Notes under the pieces: generated by a model | The model's input: only the letters and a program-made list of their open reading frames with translations | The model's database searches: none | Told to the model about the DNA's origin: nothing | Program-made: the position numbers and the translations under genes | Assembly: GCA_033856235.1 (NCBI GenBank) | Contig: JAWVFI010000106.1 | Span: 33,196 to 97,195, forward strand | DNA from: DASXRU01 sp033856235 | GTDB taxonomy: Bacteria; Acidobacteriota; Blastocatellia; Pyrinomonadales; Pyrinomonadaceae | DNA length: 64,000 nt | Direction of reading: 5' to 3' | Shown: piece after piece, positions 56,209 through 64,000 of the stretch | Position numbering within the stretch: the first letter of the stretch is position 1 | How the letters are laid out: every line of letters begins with the position of its first letter

Positions 56209-56902
56209 AATTCACTTTCAGGACAAACAACCTCCGGCAAACCGGATGCGCGAGGTTCCGCACTCGGCGGAGCGTGCGCTCGTCCCGGACCTCGAAACCC
56301 GCCGCGGCAAAAGTATCTTGCCATTCCTCTTTCAGACGGAAAGTGCAGGGTCCGGTTCGCGCTCTCCACTGGCGGTTGTGTAACGAACAAACAAAGCGGT
56401 CCCACCATAATTCGGGAATGTCCTCGTAAACCACCATCAATCCGCCCGGGCGGAGCACTCGACGCACCTCGCTGAAAATCGCTCCCAGGTTTTGCGCGTG
56501 ATGCAGCACATAACAGAAAAGCACACCGTCGAATGATTTGTCGGCGACTGGAAAATGTGTGCCGTCAAACCTCTGGTAGTCGATGGGCGCCTGAGCGCTT
56601 TGGTCCAAATCAATTCCGGTCACCTTCGTCCCCAGCATCGCTGACAGGTGATGCGCGATGAACCCGTTGCCGCAACCCACATCCAGGACACGCGAACCGC
56701 GCGGGACAGCGCGGGCGACTTCCAGCGCCATGTCGTAAGCACGGCCAACCTTGCGACGACGGCGTTCGCGTTGCCAGCGGCGCTGTACGCCGTGCAAGAT
56801 TTCGCCGATGGCATCGACAACTGAGGGCCGCCGCCGCAGGGACAGAGTCCCGGGAGCATAGGTCGCAGCCGGTTGCAGTATTGCGAGGGGTTTCAAAAGC
56901 AT
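56201..56902 (-). CDS. Class I SAM-dependent methyltransferase
   Basis: A 233-residue methyltransferase with the SAM motif RVLDVGCGNGFIAHHL, the acidic residue in TGIDLDQSA and the later FDGVLFCYVLHHAQ and VLRPGGLMVVYED motifs. This is the ubiE/COQ5-like small-molecule or lipid-type class; the substrate is unknown. It converges with the META gene, overlapping its stop by eight bases. Confidence 0.84.
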   Translation of the reverse strand: MLLKPLAILQPAATYAPGTLSLRRRPSVVDAIGEILHGVQRRWQRERRRRKVGRAYDMALEVARAVPRGSRVLDVGCGNGFIAHHLSAMLGTKVTGIDLDQSAQAPIDYQRFDGTHFPVADKSFDGVLFCYVLHHAQNLGAIFSEVRRVLRPGGLMVVYEDIPELWWDRFVCSLHNRQWRARTGPCTFRLKEEWQDTFAAAGFEVRDERTLRRVRNLAHPVCRRLFVLKVNST

Positions 56903-57051
56903 AGCTGGTTACTTTGCAAACGGGATGCCTAACCGCAGAAAGGAAAACCAAACTGGTTTTGCGCCGATAACAGAAACTGTAAACGGTTCGTTAGGCCTTT
57001 GAAGCTCCTTGGCCGCAATGAATCTCCGACACTTGACGTGTCGCAGCTGTT

Positions 57052-57146
57052 GTCAGAACCACCTGCGGTAGCGGGTGGTTTAACTCACCACATCGACAGT
57101 TCGAATGACGAACGATCAACCACCCGCTACCGCAGGTGGTTCTGAC
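57052..57146. repeat. Perfect 29-bp inverted repeat
   Basis: The arms GTCAGAACCACCTGCGGTAG.. (57052-57080) and its exact inverted copy (57118-57146) are perfect over 29 bases, with a 37-base spacer. It lies in the 358-base gap between divergent genes. Perfect identity over this length implies recent origin or strong constraint. Confidence 0.8.
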
Positions 57147-57260
57147 CTGCGGTGGATTCCATGAACCTCGGCGAACCGCTCGATGCCAACTGGGGCCCCG
57201 TCTGGACGAAACCTCCTGAAACCTGCAAAATGATAAAAACTTTAAGCTGAGGCTAACTGA

Positions 57261-59099
57261 ATGAAGAAACTACTGGTGCTCGCCACTGTGCTGACGATCT
57301 TTGCTTCCAACTTTGCCCAGACTGGATCACGAATGACTCCACGCAACTCATTGCCTGCCGGTTACTGGCCGCTGGAGAAGAGCCAGCCGATTATCGACAA
57401 GACGCAGACGCTGCGGCTGGCGCCTGACATATCGCATCTCACCCCGGGCGAGCGCTCCGCCCTAGCCAAGCTGCTGGAAGTGGGAAAGATTTTTCAGCGG
57501 CTTTACGAGCAACAGCGTCATCCGCAAGCGCTTTCGGCGGCCCAGCAACTGACGCAACTCGACAAGCGGACCGGAGGAACCACAGTCACGCAGAACCTCT
57601 TGATGCTCTACCGCCTGAATCAGGGGCCGATTGCAACCACTCTGGAGAACAAGCGCGAACCGTTTCTGCCAGTCGATTCTGTCGAACCGGGGAAGAATGT
57701 TTACCCCTGGGGCGTGAAGAAAGAGGAGATCGAATCTTTCCTGCAAGCACATCCGGAGCGGCGTGATGAAATCATGGGGTTGCGCACGGTCGTCAGGTTG
57801 GCAAACTCACTCAATGCGGATCGAGACCTGGCCCAACTGCGAAAGTATCCAGTGCTGGACACATTGCATCCCGGTCTGAAGGCGCAACTGGAATCGCTTC
57901 AGGGAGCTAAGCGAGGTGCGCGCCCCGGAGCTGCGGCCTTGGCCCGCCAGGGATTCTATGCCGTTCCCTATTCGGTGGCCTATGCCGATGATCTGGTAAA
58001 GGCCCACACAGTACTTAACGAAGCGGCGAACGCGGTCGAAAAAGACGACGAAGAATTCGCCCGCTACCTGCGCAATCGCGCTCGAGATCTCTTGTCTGAC
58101 GATTATGAATCAGGCGATGCGGCGTGGGTCACCGGCCGTTTCAAACACCTGAACGCGCAGATCGGATCGTACGAGACCTATGATGACGAACTCTTTGGCG
58201 TGAAGACGTTTTTCGCTTTCAACATCTTGAGCGCGCGGCAGGAAGAAACGGTGGCGCTGCGACAGGCGATGAAGGGGCTGCAGGCTTTGGAAGAGTCGCT
58301 GCCCTACGATCACCATAAAAAGATTCGCGAAGATATCCCGGTGGGCGTGTACGATGTGGTGGCCGACTTTGCGCAATCCCGCGGCGGTAATACGGCGACG
58401 ATCCTCCCGAACGAGAGCTACCTGGCGCGCCGTTATGGCCGCACGATTCTGCTGCGCGCTAACATCATGCGCGAGCCGAACATTTTTGCCGGCACTTCCG
58501 GGACGTTCGAGGCGGCGGTGGGGGCGGCGCAGGCGAAGGAATTGACCTCCGACGGAAACTTCTATCGCACGCTGTGGCATGAGGTAGGGCACTACCTGGG
58601 CGTCGATCGCACCAAAGATGACCGCGATCTGGACGATGTGCTACAGGAAGATGCCAGTGCGCTGGAGGAAATGAAAGCAGACTTGGTCTCGCTGTTTGTG
58701 GCGGACGCTTTGCACAAGCAACGCTACTACACTGATGGTCAACTGCGCAGTGTTTACGCCGGCGGCATCCTGCGCGTGCTGCAGAACAACAAGCCGCGTC
58801 GCGATCAGCCCTACAACACAATGCAATTGATGCAGTGGAATTTCTTTCTGCAGAAAGGGCTATTGACGTTTGAAGACGGCAAGCTGCGCATTCATTACGA
58901 CAAGTATCACGACGTGGTCGGCGAGCTACTGAAGAAAGTTCTGGACGTGCAGTATCAGGGTGATAAGGCGGCGGCGGATCGCTTTATCGATCAGTACACC
59001 ACCTGGGACGATAATCTCCACGGCGTCGTAGCGCAAAATATTAGAGCAGCGCAACGCTACCGGTTTCGAATCTTCAAGTACGCCGCGCTGGGTAAATAA
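57261..59099 (+). CDS. DPP III-like zinc metallopeptidase, exported
   Basis: A 612-residue protein. A signal peptide (residues 2-20) is followed by a helical region, then a zincin motif HEVGH near residue 440 (WHEVGHYLG) and a second motif EEMKADLVSLF about 28 residues later, similar in place and spacing to the HELLGH/EECRAE pair of dipeptidyl peptidase III (M49). The first motif is a plain HExxH rather than the HExxxH of M49. Probably an extracellular exopeptidase; exact specificity is unknown. No same-strand partner. Confidence 0.72.
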   Translation: MKKLLVLATVLTIFASNFAQTGSRMTPRNSLPAGYWPLEKSQPIIDKTQTLRLAPDISHLTPGERSALAKLLEVGKIFQRLYEQQRHPQALSAAQQLTQLDKRTGGTTVTQNLLMLYRLNQGPIATTLENKREPFLPVDSVEPGKNVYPWGVKKEEIESFLQAHPERRDEIMGLRTVVRLANSLNADRDLAQLRKYPVLDTLHPGLKAQLESLQGAKRGARPGAAALARQGFYAVPYSVAYADDLVKAHTVLNEAANAVEKDDEEFARYLRNRARDLLSDDYESGDAAWVTGRFKHLNAQIGSYETYDDELFGVKTFFAFNILSARQEETVALRQAMKGLQALEESLPYDHHKKIREDIPVGVYDVVADFAQSRGGNTATILPNESYLARRYGRTILLRANIMREPNIFAGTSGTFEAAVGAAQAKELTSDGNFYRTLWHEVGHYLGVDRTKDDRDLDDVLQEDASALEEMKADLVSLFVADALHKQRYYTDGQLRSVYAGGILRVLQNNKPRRDQPYNTMQLMQWNFFLQKGLLTFEDGKLRIHYDKYHDVVGELLKKVLDVQYQGDKAAADRFIDQYTTWDDNLHGVVAQNIRAAQRYRFRIFKYAALGK

Positions 59100-59106
59100 A
59101 AGGTCC

Positions 59107-59262
59107 CGGCTTCGCCGCCTGATGTGCGGTGGGGCTTTGCCCCTACCGAAAAACCTATCTGCTCTCGGGGCTACGCCCCAGAATCGGGCGCAGCCCAATC
59201 CTGGAGAAGGTCAGCCGGAAGGTCAGAGACCTTCCGCACATCAGGCGGCAGAGCCGAAGGAA
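59107..59262. repeat. Inverted-repeat element upstream of a methyltransferase gene
   Basis: CGGCTTCGCCGCCTGATGTG-CGG (59107-59129) is mirrored near 59237-59261 as CCGCACATCAGGCGG...GCCG. A further internal pair (GGTGGGGC.. with GCCCC) sits inside, so the region folds on itself. It lies directly between two genes, like the other palindromes in the window. Confidence 0.6.
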
Positions 59263-59284
59263 AGAAGGTAAGGAGAATGGACGC

Positions 59285-59917
59285 GTGAGTAGGGCCGACC
59301 CCGACCTGAGGCAAAGCTACGATCGCGTCGCGCAACGTTACGCGGAAGAATATTTCGCGGAACTTGCGCGCAAGCCTTTCGATCGTCAGTTGCTCGACGA
59401 GTTTGCCGCGGCCGTGCGCGGGCAGGGCGAGGTTTGCGAGATTGGCTGCGGGCCCGGGCAGATTGCCCGATATCTGAAAGATCGTGGCGTCAGTATTCGC
59501 GGCATCGACCTCTCCAACGAGATGGTTCGGGCGGCCAGTCGACTGAATCCTGACATCCCGTTTGCGCCGGGCGATATGCTGGCGCTGGACCTGCCGGACG
59601 ATTCATTGGCCGGAGTGGTTTCGTTCTACGCGATCATTCACCTGCCGCGGGCCGAGGTGACTAATGCCCTGACGGAGATGCGCCGAGTTCTGACACCGGG
59701 CGGAAGACTATTGGTCTCCTTTCACGGCGGCGAAGGCGAACTGCATCGCGAAGAATGGTACGACCAACCCGTCTCCATCGACGTCAGCTTAATGACTAAT
59801 GAAGAAATGCTGGACTACCTGATGGCGGCGGGATTCCAGGAAGCGCTCATCCGAGAGCGGACACCGTACGAGTTTGAGTATCCGACGCAACGGATGTACA
59901 TCGTGACGAGAAAGTAA
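59285..59917 (+). CDS. Class I SAM-dependent methyltransferase
   Basis: A 210-residue enzyme. SYDRVAQRYAEEYF at the N-terminus, the SAM motif EIGCGPGQIARYL, GIDLSNEMV, and LTPGGRLLVSFHGG are present; the layout resembles small-molecule methyltransferases of the UbiE/SmtA kind. The start is GTG 59285, preceded by AAGGAG about 12 bases before it; a frame extending upstream to 59129 covers the inverted repeat and was not used. Substrate unknown. Confidence 0.84.
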   Translation: MSRADPDLRQSYDRVAQRYAEEYFAELARKPFDRQLLDEFAAAVRGQGEVCEIGCGPGQIARYLKDRGVSIRGIDLSNEMVRAASRLNPDIPFAPGDMLALDLPDDSLAGVVSFYAIIHLPRAEVTNALTEMRRVLTPGGRLLVSFHGGEGELHREEWYDQPVSIDVSLMTNEEMLDYLMAAGFQEALIRERTPYEFEYPTQRMYIVTRK

Positions 59918-59929
59918 GACCTATCCTCG

Positions 59930-60018
59930 TTACGCCGAAGGCGTTCCCTAACTCAGCCCAGGGTAACACCCTGGGTTAAAGATCCAGATTGCGTTCATAC
60001 CCTGAAAGGGTTGAACTA
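59930..60018 (+). repeat. REP-like palindromic unit, left copy 1
   Basis: It contains ACGCCGAAGGCGT, then AGCCCAGGGTAACACCCTGGGTT and CCCTGAAAGGGTTGAAC, three nested palindromes. Nearly the same unit recurs at 60114-60202 and, inverted, at 60691-60777, bracketing the transposase. Confidence 0.85.
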
Positions 60019-60113
60019 CATGCATTCTTGATCCAAACCAGCGACGGCCCTTTTCATGCTACCTCTCGCTGGGACCGGCTAATCCGCAAACCTAATTCCT
60101 TGCATCAGTCCTC

Positions 60114-60202
60114 ACGCCGAAGGCGTGCGAACAACTCAGCCCAGGGTAACATCCTGGGTTAGAGTGAGCCTCGTTCCGTTCTTACCCTGAAAGGGTTGAA
60201 CC
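60114..60202 (+). repeat. REP-like palindromic unit, left copy 2
   Basis: It has the same three palindromes as the unit at 59930, in direct orientation, with few differences (GGGTAACATCCTGGG instead of GGGTAACACCCTGGG). It ends 24 bases before the transposase ATG. Confidence 0.85.
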
Positions 60203-60226
60203 AACCACGAAGGAGGCCTCGCACCC

Positions 60227-60682
60227 ATGTCTCAATCTCTATCAAAGATGTGGACCCATCTCATTTTTTCCACTAAAGATCGTTACCCTTTTCTCGCCAA
60301 TCCAGATATTCGCGCTGACACCCACAAATACATGGCCGGAATTCTGAGTAAACACAATTGCCCAACACTCTTGGTTGGCGGTGTCGCGGATCACGTGCAT
60401 GCGCTCTTCGCTCTTTCAAAGAACCATTCGATCGCCGAAATTGTGTATGAAGTGAAGCGTGGCTCGTCGAAATGGATCAAAACGCAGGATCCCAAGTTAA
60501 AAAAATTTCATTGGCAGGCCGGTTACGGTGCGTTTTCAGTTAGCCATTCGCATGTTCAGCGCGTACAGCGTTACATCGAGGGACAAGCCCGGCACCATCG
60601 TCGAACAACGTTCCAGGATGAGTTCCGGAAATTCTTGCGCCGCTATCAGGTCGAATTCGATGAGCGATATGTTTGGGATTGA
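60227..60682 (+). CDS. IS200/IS605-type (RAYT-like) transposase, TnpA domain
   Basis: A 151-residue Y1 transposase. The HUH motif is DHVHALF (His56 and His58), and the catalytic tyrosine with its helix partner is RYIEGQ (Tyr116, Gln120). WTHLIFSTKDRYPFL near the start also fits the family. AAGGAGG (60210-60216) precedes the ATG. It lies between REP-like palindromes, two in direct and one in inverted orientation, as expected of a REP-associated tyrosine transposase that moves or maintains such repeats. It appears complete. Confidence 0.9.
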   Translation: MSQSLSKMWTHLIFSTKDRYPFLANPDIRADTHKYMAGILSKHNCPTLLVGGVADHVHALFALSKNHSIAEIVYEVKRGSSKWIKTQDPKLKKFHWQAGYGAFSVSHSHVQRVQRYIEGQARHHRRTTFQDEFRKFLRRYQVEFDERYVWD

Positions 60683-60690
60683 CTTCGGCG

Positions 60691-60777
60691 TGTTCAACCC
60701 TTTCAGGGTATGAACGGATGTGGAATCGTTAACCCAGGGTGTTACCCTGGGCTGAGTTATGCAACGCCTTCGGCGTG
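60691..60777 (-). repeat. REP-like palindromic unit, right inverted copy
   Basis: The inverted counterpart of the two left copies: GTTCAACCCTTTCAGGG, AACCCAGGGTGTTACCCTGG and CGCCTTCGGCGT read in the opposite order. It begins nine bases after the transposase stop. Confidence 0.85.
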
Positions 60778-60841
60778 GTGAAGCATCAGGCTAAATCCGC
60801 CATGGTGGTTATGCCCTGATAGGTCCCCGGGTGGAGGTTCG

Positions 60842-61933
60842 CTACTTCCTGAACACATCGCCACCGAGGAAGTTTTCCCGGACGTAGGTAACGGTGTCGT
60901 TCAAGGTGTCGGCGGGATCGCGTGGGGTGAAAGCCAGTTCGCGTTTTGCCTTGTTGGAATTCAGGTACCAAAAATACTCGGCCATCTCGATGGCGCCGGC
61001 CTCAATCGGAGGCCGCATGTTCCACTGGCGAAAGAGGGAATCAATTAACTGGGCGCCGGTGACCGCAAATTTCGCGGGAAGGGCGAAACGGGGCCCGGCA
61101 ACTTTTGTCAGCCGGCCCAGCCGGTCGAAGAACCTTTGAAAAGTCCAGTTGACTGCGCCTAACAAATACCGCTCGCCGGCGCGGCCCTTCTTCATGGCCA
61201 CGACAAAAGCCGCGGCGGTATCGCGCACATCCACAAAGTTCAAACCGCCGGAAGGCACTGCTGCGATTTTGCGGGCCATGAAGTCGAGCACTACTTTCGT
61301 CGAGCTGAGCCGGTCGTCACCGGGGCCCAGCAAAAGACTCGGGTTCATGATTACCAGCCGCAATCCTTTGCCGTTGAACCGCTCCAGCGCCGCCATCTCC
61401 TGATAAGACTTGCTCGCGTAATACGGCCAGCGGGAGATGACGTTCAGTGGTGCTGGATAAGACTCATCCGGCACAACATCGCCTTTTTCAGTTACTGCAA
61501 TCGTGCCGCTGCTGGAGGCCAGAACAATATTCTTCACTCCCGCCGCACGCGCGGCATCGCAGAGGATCCGCGTGCCATCGACATGTACCGCATACATGTC
61601 GCGAGCGTCTTCCGGCTCGCGCGAGACCTTGCCGGCCAAATGATAGATGTCGCTGATTCCGTCGACCGCGCGCGCTACGTCCTCGGCGTTGGTGATTGAG
61701 CCGGCCACAGCATCGACACCCAAATCAGTCAGCCAGTCCGGAATGTTGGTGGCCATGACGCGAACGTCTTTCGCGCCCGCGTCAACGAGCTGCCGGACGA
61801 GATGAGAACCCAGAAAGCCTGTCCCGCCGGTTACCAGGGTCGTGGGACGCTCGCGCTTTTCAATCGCCGCGCGCCGCTTGGTTCCCGTGCGCACCGGGGT
61901 CATGCGGGCGGTTCTTTTTTTCGAAGTAGTCAT
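60842..61933 (-). CDS. NAD-dependent epimerase/dehydratase (extended SDR)
   Basis: A 363-residue enzyme. It has the nucleotide-binding TGGTGFLG, the DIYHLAGK strand, SSSGTIA and the catalytic YASKSYQEM (YxxxK). The N-terminal 25 residues are Lys/Arg-rich and precede the fold. Members act on nucleotide sugars, steroids or flavonoid-like substrates; this one resembles the dihydroflavonol-reductase/3-beta-HSD-like branch. It is on the same strand as the acyl-CoA synthetase fusion upstream, with 138 bases between them that contain an inverted repeat. Confidence 0.87.
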   Translation of the reverse strand: MTTSKKRTARMTPVRTGTKRRAAIEKRERPTTLVTGGTGFLGSHLVRQLVDAGAKDVRVMATNIPDWLTDLGVDAVAGSITNAEDVARAVDGISDIYHLAGKVSREPEDARDMYAVHVDGTRILCDAARAAGVKNIVLASSSGTIAVTEKGDVVPDESYPAPLNVISRWPYYASKSYQEMAALERFNGKGLRLVIMNPSLLLGPGDDRLSSTKVVLDFMARKIAAVPSGGLNFVDVRDTAAAFVVAMKKGRAGERYLLGAVNWTFQRFFDRLGRLTKVAGPRFALPAKFAVTGAQLIDSLFRQWNMRPPIEAGAIEMAEYFWYLNSNKAKRELAFTPRDPADTLNDTVTYVRENFLGGDVFRK

Positions 61934-61975
61934 TGGGTCTATTAAGAAAGAAGCGGCACGCGCGTGACAGGCGTA

Positions 61976-62033
61976 TAGAGTTCAAGCTTTAGCTTGGGTG
62001 TTTGGGCGGCAGCAACCTAAAGGTTGAACTCTG
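61976..62033. repeat. Inverted repeat between the SDR and acyltransferase fusion genes
   Basis: AGAGTTCAAGCTTTAGCTTG (61976-61995) is partly mirrored by CAACCTAAAGGTTGAACTCT (62014-62033): the outer nine bases AGAGTTCAA / TTGAACTCT match perfectly. The gap between two same-strand genes contains nothing else. Confidence 0.55.
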
Positions 62034-62071
62034 AACACTTAGATGGATGGCACCGCCGTCACGTTTTACAG

Positions 62072-64000
62072 TCAACTCACCAGCTGCCCGGCGTTATCCT
62101 TGCGCTCAGCCGCCAGCGCCCGCCGTTCCGCTTTCCACTGCTTGTGAACGGCCGCGAAATCAAACGGCGTCTTTTTTCGATCGCGAAGATTCACCACCTG
62201 GTGATGAACGAACGCTGCGATCAGGCGATAGGCTTCCGCGCGCGCCATTCCCTGGGTCATCTCTTCCAGTTCCTCTACGGGCAGGAACCGTCCGATGCGC
62301 GCCCCCACGTCGCGACCCTTGATCATGTTCGAACCCTTAGGCATGGCCTGATAGGTACCATGAAGATAGATCGGAAGGATGCCTATCCGCGCGGCCAGCG
62401 CCAAATACCCGATTACCGGTTTGAACTCGTCTATCTCTCCCGTCATTGAACGCGTGCCTTCGGGAAAGATCAGCGCGTTGTAACCGCGGTCTAAGTAAGA
62501 ACGGGCGTGCCGCAATGATTGGCGCAGGGATCCGCTTCGCTCCATTGGCACCAGGTTAGTAAAGTTATCCATGTAGGCGCGCTTGTACTTGTTATCGAAG
62601 AAATAGTCCGCCGCGGCCAACGCAACCATCCCTTCACCCGCATCGCCCAGGGCCATCTTGGCCAATCCCATGTCTAGATGTGACGCGTGATTGGCCGCCA
62701 CAATAAAGTTTGTGTGGTACGGAATATTGGTCTGGCCCTCGAACTTTGTGCGCAGGAACTTTTGGTAGAAGAGGTGCTGCACGACATCCAGGCCTTTACC
62801 GCCGATGACCCGCACGAAGGAAGGAATGTGAATCTCCTCTTCCTCTTTGTCCTTTAGGGCGCGCGCGGACTTCGGAGCACTCACGGCACTGGTGCCCTCG
62901 CGATTCACGACGGTCATCAACTCGCGCACGTCCTGGACTTCGTTCAGCCGTTCCGGCGCAGTCAGCGTCCCACCTGCGTTTTCAATGGCGGTCGCCAGCT
63001 CAACAAACATCAGGCTGTCAAAGCCTAAATCGCCCAGGCGCGAGTTCAAAGAAATCTCCGTGCGGGGCCGGTTGGAAACGGAGGCGACGATATCACGCAG
63101 CCAGATTGCGTCGCGGCGGCTTTCATCAGGAGCGACGCCCGCTGATCCTTTCTTGGCAGCCTCCTCAAGCGTCTCCAGCATCGCGGTAACTTCACGGCGC
63201 TTGACCTTGCGGGTGGCTGTGCGCGGCAGCTCCTCATTCCAGAAGTGCAGAACTTTGACGCGCTTGTAGTAAGGCAAGGCGGCCGATACTTCGCGAAAAT
63301 GGTCTTCGATGCGGCGTCGAAGTTCGGACCGCGAAAGGGCGATGTCGTAGTCTTCATCCGCGACCACCAGGCAAGCGACCTTCTCGCCAATCCCATCCGG
63401 CAAGCCCACCACACTCAACTCCTTGATGTAGGAGGAACTGGAATAGAGCTCTTCGATCTCGTCGGGATAAACATTCTTGCCGTTCGTATCGACAATGATT
63501 TCTTTGGAGCGCCCCACCAGATAGAGATTGCCTTCTTCGTCCAAGCGACCCAGGTCGCCAGTGTAGAGCCAGCGATTGATGAGGGCCGCTTTCGTCGCGG
63601 GTTCGTTATCGTAGTAGCCCAGCATCACGTTTGGGCCGCGTGCTATTACCTCGCCCACACCACTGGCATCCGCGTCTTTAATCTTCACTTCGACGCCGGG
63701 CAACGGTTTGCCCACGCTTCCCGTGAGCATCTTGTTTTGCGGACGGGTGACGGTCAGGACCGGCGAGGCTTCAGTCAGGCCGTAGCCCTCGAGAATCGTG
63801 AACCCGAGCCCCTGGAAGTCGCGCTGCACCGTTTCATTCAAGGCCGAGCCGCCACTGATGAAATAGCGTATCCGCCCACCCAGGCCTTCATGAATCGGAT
63901 AGAAAAAGATTTGGCCCAGGTTCAACGGCGTGCGATCGCGAATCCAGTTGTTCGCTTTGATCAGCCACTCTGCCGCATCACCAACTATCTTGTTTTGTTC
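62072..64000 (-). CDS. Acyl-CoA/acyl-ACP synthetase fused to ACP-like and PlsC-type acyltransferase domains (5' end missing)
   Basis: The frame is open from base 64000, so the start lies outside. In the visible 642 residues come the C-terminal two-thirds of an AMP-binding synthetase (EGYGLTEASP, YTGDLGRLDEEGNLYLVGRSKE, DEIEELY), then a carrier-protein segment with the phosphopantetheine site (LGFDSLMFVEL), then a PlsC acyltransferase (NHASHLDMGL, IFPEGTRSM). The enzyme would activate a fatty acid, load it on its own carrier and transfer it to a lysolipid. It resembles Aas but with an internal carrier. In the window it is only truncated by the edge. Confidence 0.88.
   Translation of the reverse strand, partial: EQNKIVGDAAEWLIKANNWIRDRTPLNLGQIFFYPIHEGLGGRIRYFISGGSALNETVQRDFQGLGFTILEGYGLTEASPVLTVTRPQNKMLTGSVGKPLPGVEVKIKDADASGVGEVIARGPNVMLGYYDNEPATKAALINRWLYTGDLGRLDEEGNLYLVGRSKEIIVDTNGKNVYPDEIEELYSSSSYIKELSVVGLPDGIGEKVACLVVADEDYDIALSRSELRRRIEDHFREVSAALPYYKRVKVLHFWNEELPRTATRKVKRREVTAMLETLEEAAKKGSAGVAPDESRRDAIWLRDIVASVSNRPRTEISLNSRLGDLGFDSLMFVELATAIENAGGTLTAPERLNEVQDVRELMTVVNREGTSAVSAPKSARALKDKEEEEIHIPSFVRVIGGKGLDVVQHLFYQKFLRTKFEGQTNIPYHTNFIVAANHASHLDMGLAKMALGDAGEGMVALAAADYFFDNKYKRAYMDNFTNLVPMERSGSLRQSLRHARSYLDRGYNALIFPEGTRSMTGEIDEFKPVIGYLALAARIGILPIYLHGTYQAMPKGSNMIKGRDVGARIGRFLPVEELEEMTQGMARAEAYRLIAAFVHHQVVNLRDRKKTPFDFAAVHKQWKAERRALAAERKDNAGQLVS

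Overview
The window looks like a chromosomal stretch of an Acidobacteriota genome, most likely class Blastocatellia. This is inferred from gene content, not from a marker gene. It carries two VWFA-related secreted proteins of the acidobacterial type, an SBBP/Calx-beta/DUF4214 lipoprotein, many small secreted or membrane proteins with no named function, and many GC-rich hairpin repeats between genes. No rRNA operon, CRISPR array, prophage or replication origin was seen.

Layout. 1-18.4 kb is ordinary chromosome: the tail of a DUF1501 protein, a large beta-propeller lipoprotein, an M1 peptidase, a membrane J-domain protein, a VOC protein, a small LSm-like protein, a PA0069-type radical SAM protein, a CBS-pair protein, a class II aldolase, a methyltransferase, a lytic transglycosylase next to an OsmC protein, a glycine-zipper secreted protein, a single-domain response regulator and a VWFA protein. 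18.4-23.4 kb is accessory. It has tRNA-His, a tRNA-Arg(UCU) split by a 269-nt group I intron, a frameshifted IS1595-type transposase, and a three-gene cassette made of an AlbA_2/GHKL-like protein, a 56-residue microprotein and a zinc-ribbon membrane protein. 23.4-27.6 kb holds HU, an OafA-like acyltransferase, tRNA-Pro, RdgB and a periplasmic protein.

27.9-34.4 kb is the best-defined functional unit. A cyclic-di-GMP-I (GEMM) riboswitch candidate precedes pilM-pilN-pilO-pilP-pilQ, followed by an MglB-like roadblock gene and a terminator. A PilZ-domain protein at 54.7 kb is a second possible c-di-GMP link. 34.4-47.3 kb holds mtgA, a VWFA protein with an intact MIDAS motif, an ABC-2 exporter pair, a Dpp/Opp permease pair without its other subunits, menG/ubiE, an M16-like protein that lacks the zinc motif, an ECF sigma factor coupled to a zinc-ribbon/TonB protein, an aminotransferase and coaD. 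47.7-64 kb holds cobalamin-dependent metH, lipid genes (a PlsC acyltransferase and a diacylglycerol kinase), a DinB protein, a bacterioferritin-like protein, PilZ, a META-domain protein, two methyltransferases, a DPP III-like zincin, an IS200/RAYT transposase bracketed by three REP-like palindromes, an extended SDR and the 3' part of an acyl-CoA synthetase/ACP/acyltransferase fusion.

The observations most worth follow-up are the self-splicing-type intron in tRNA-Arg(UCU), the riboswitch-pilus-roadblock operon, the AlbA_2 cassette and the RAYT/REP unit. All functional calls come from reading motifs and context; no database search was run.
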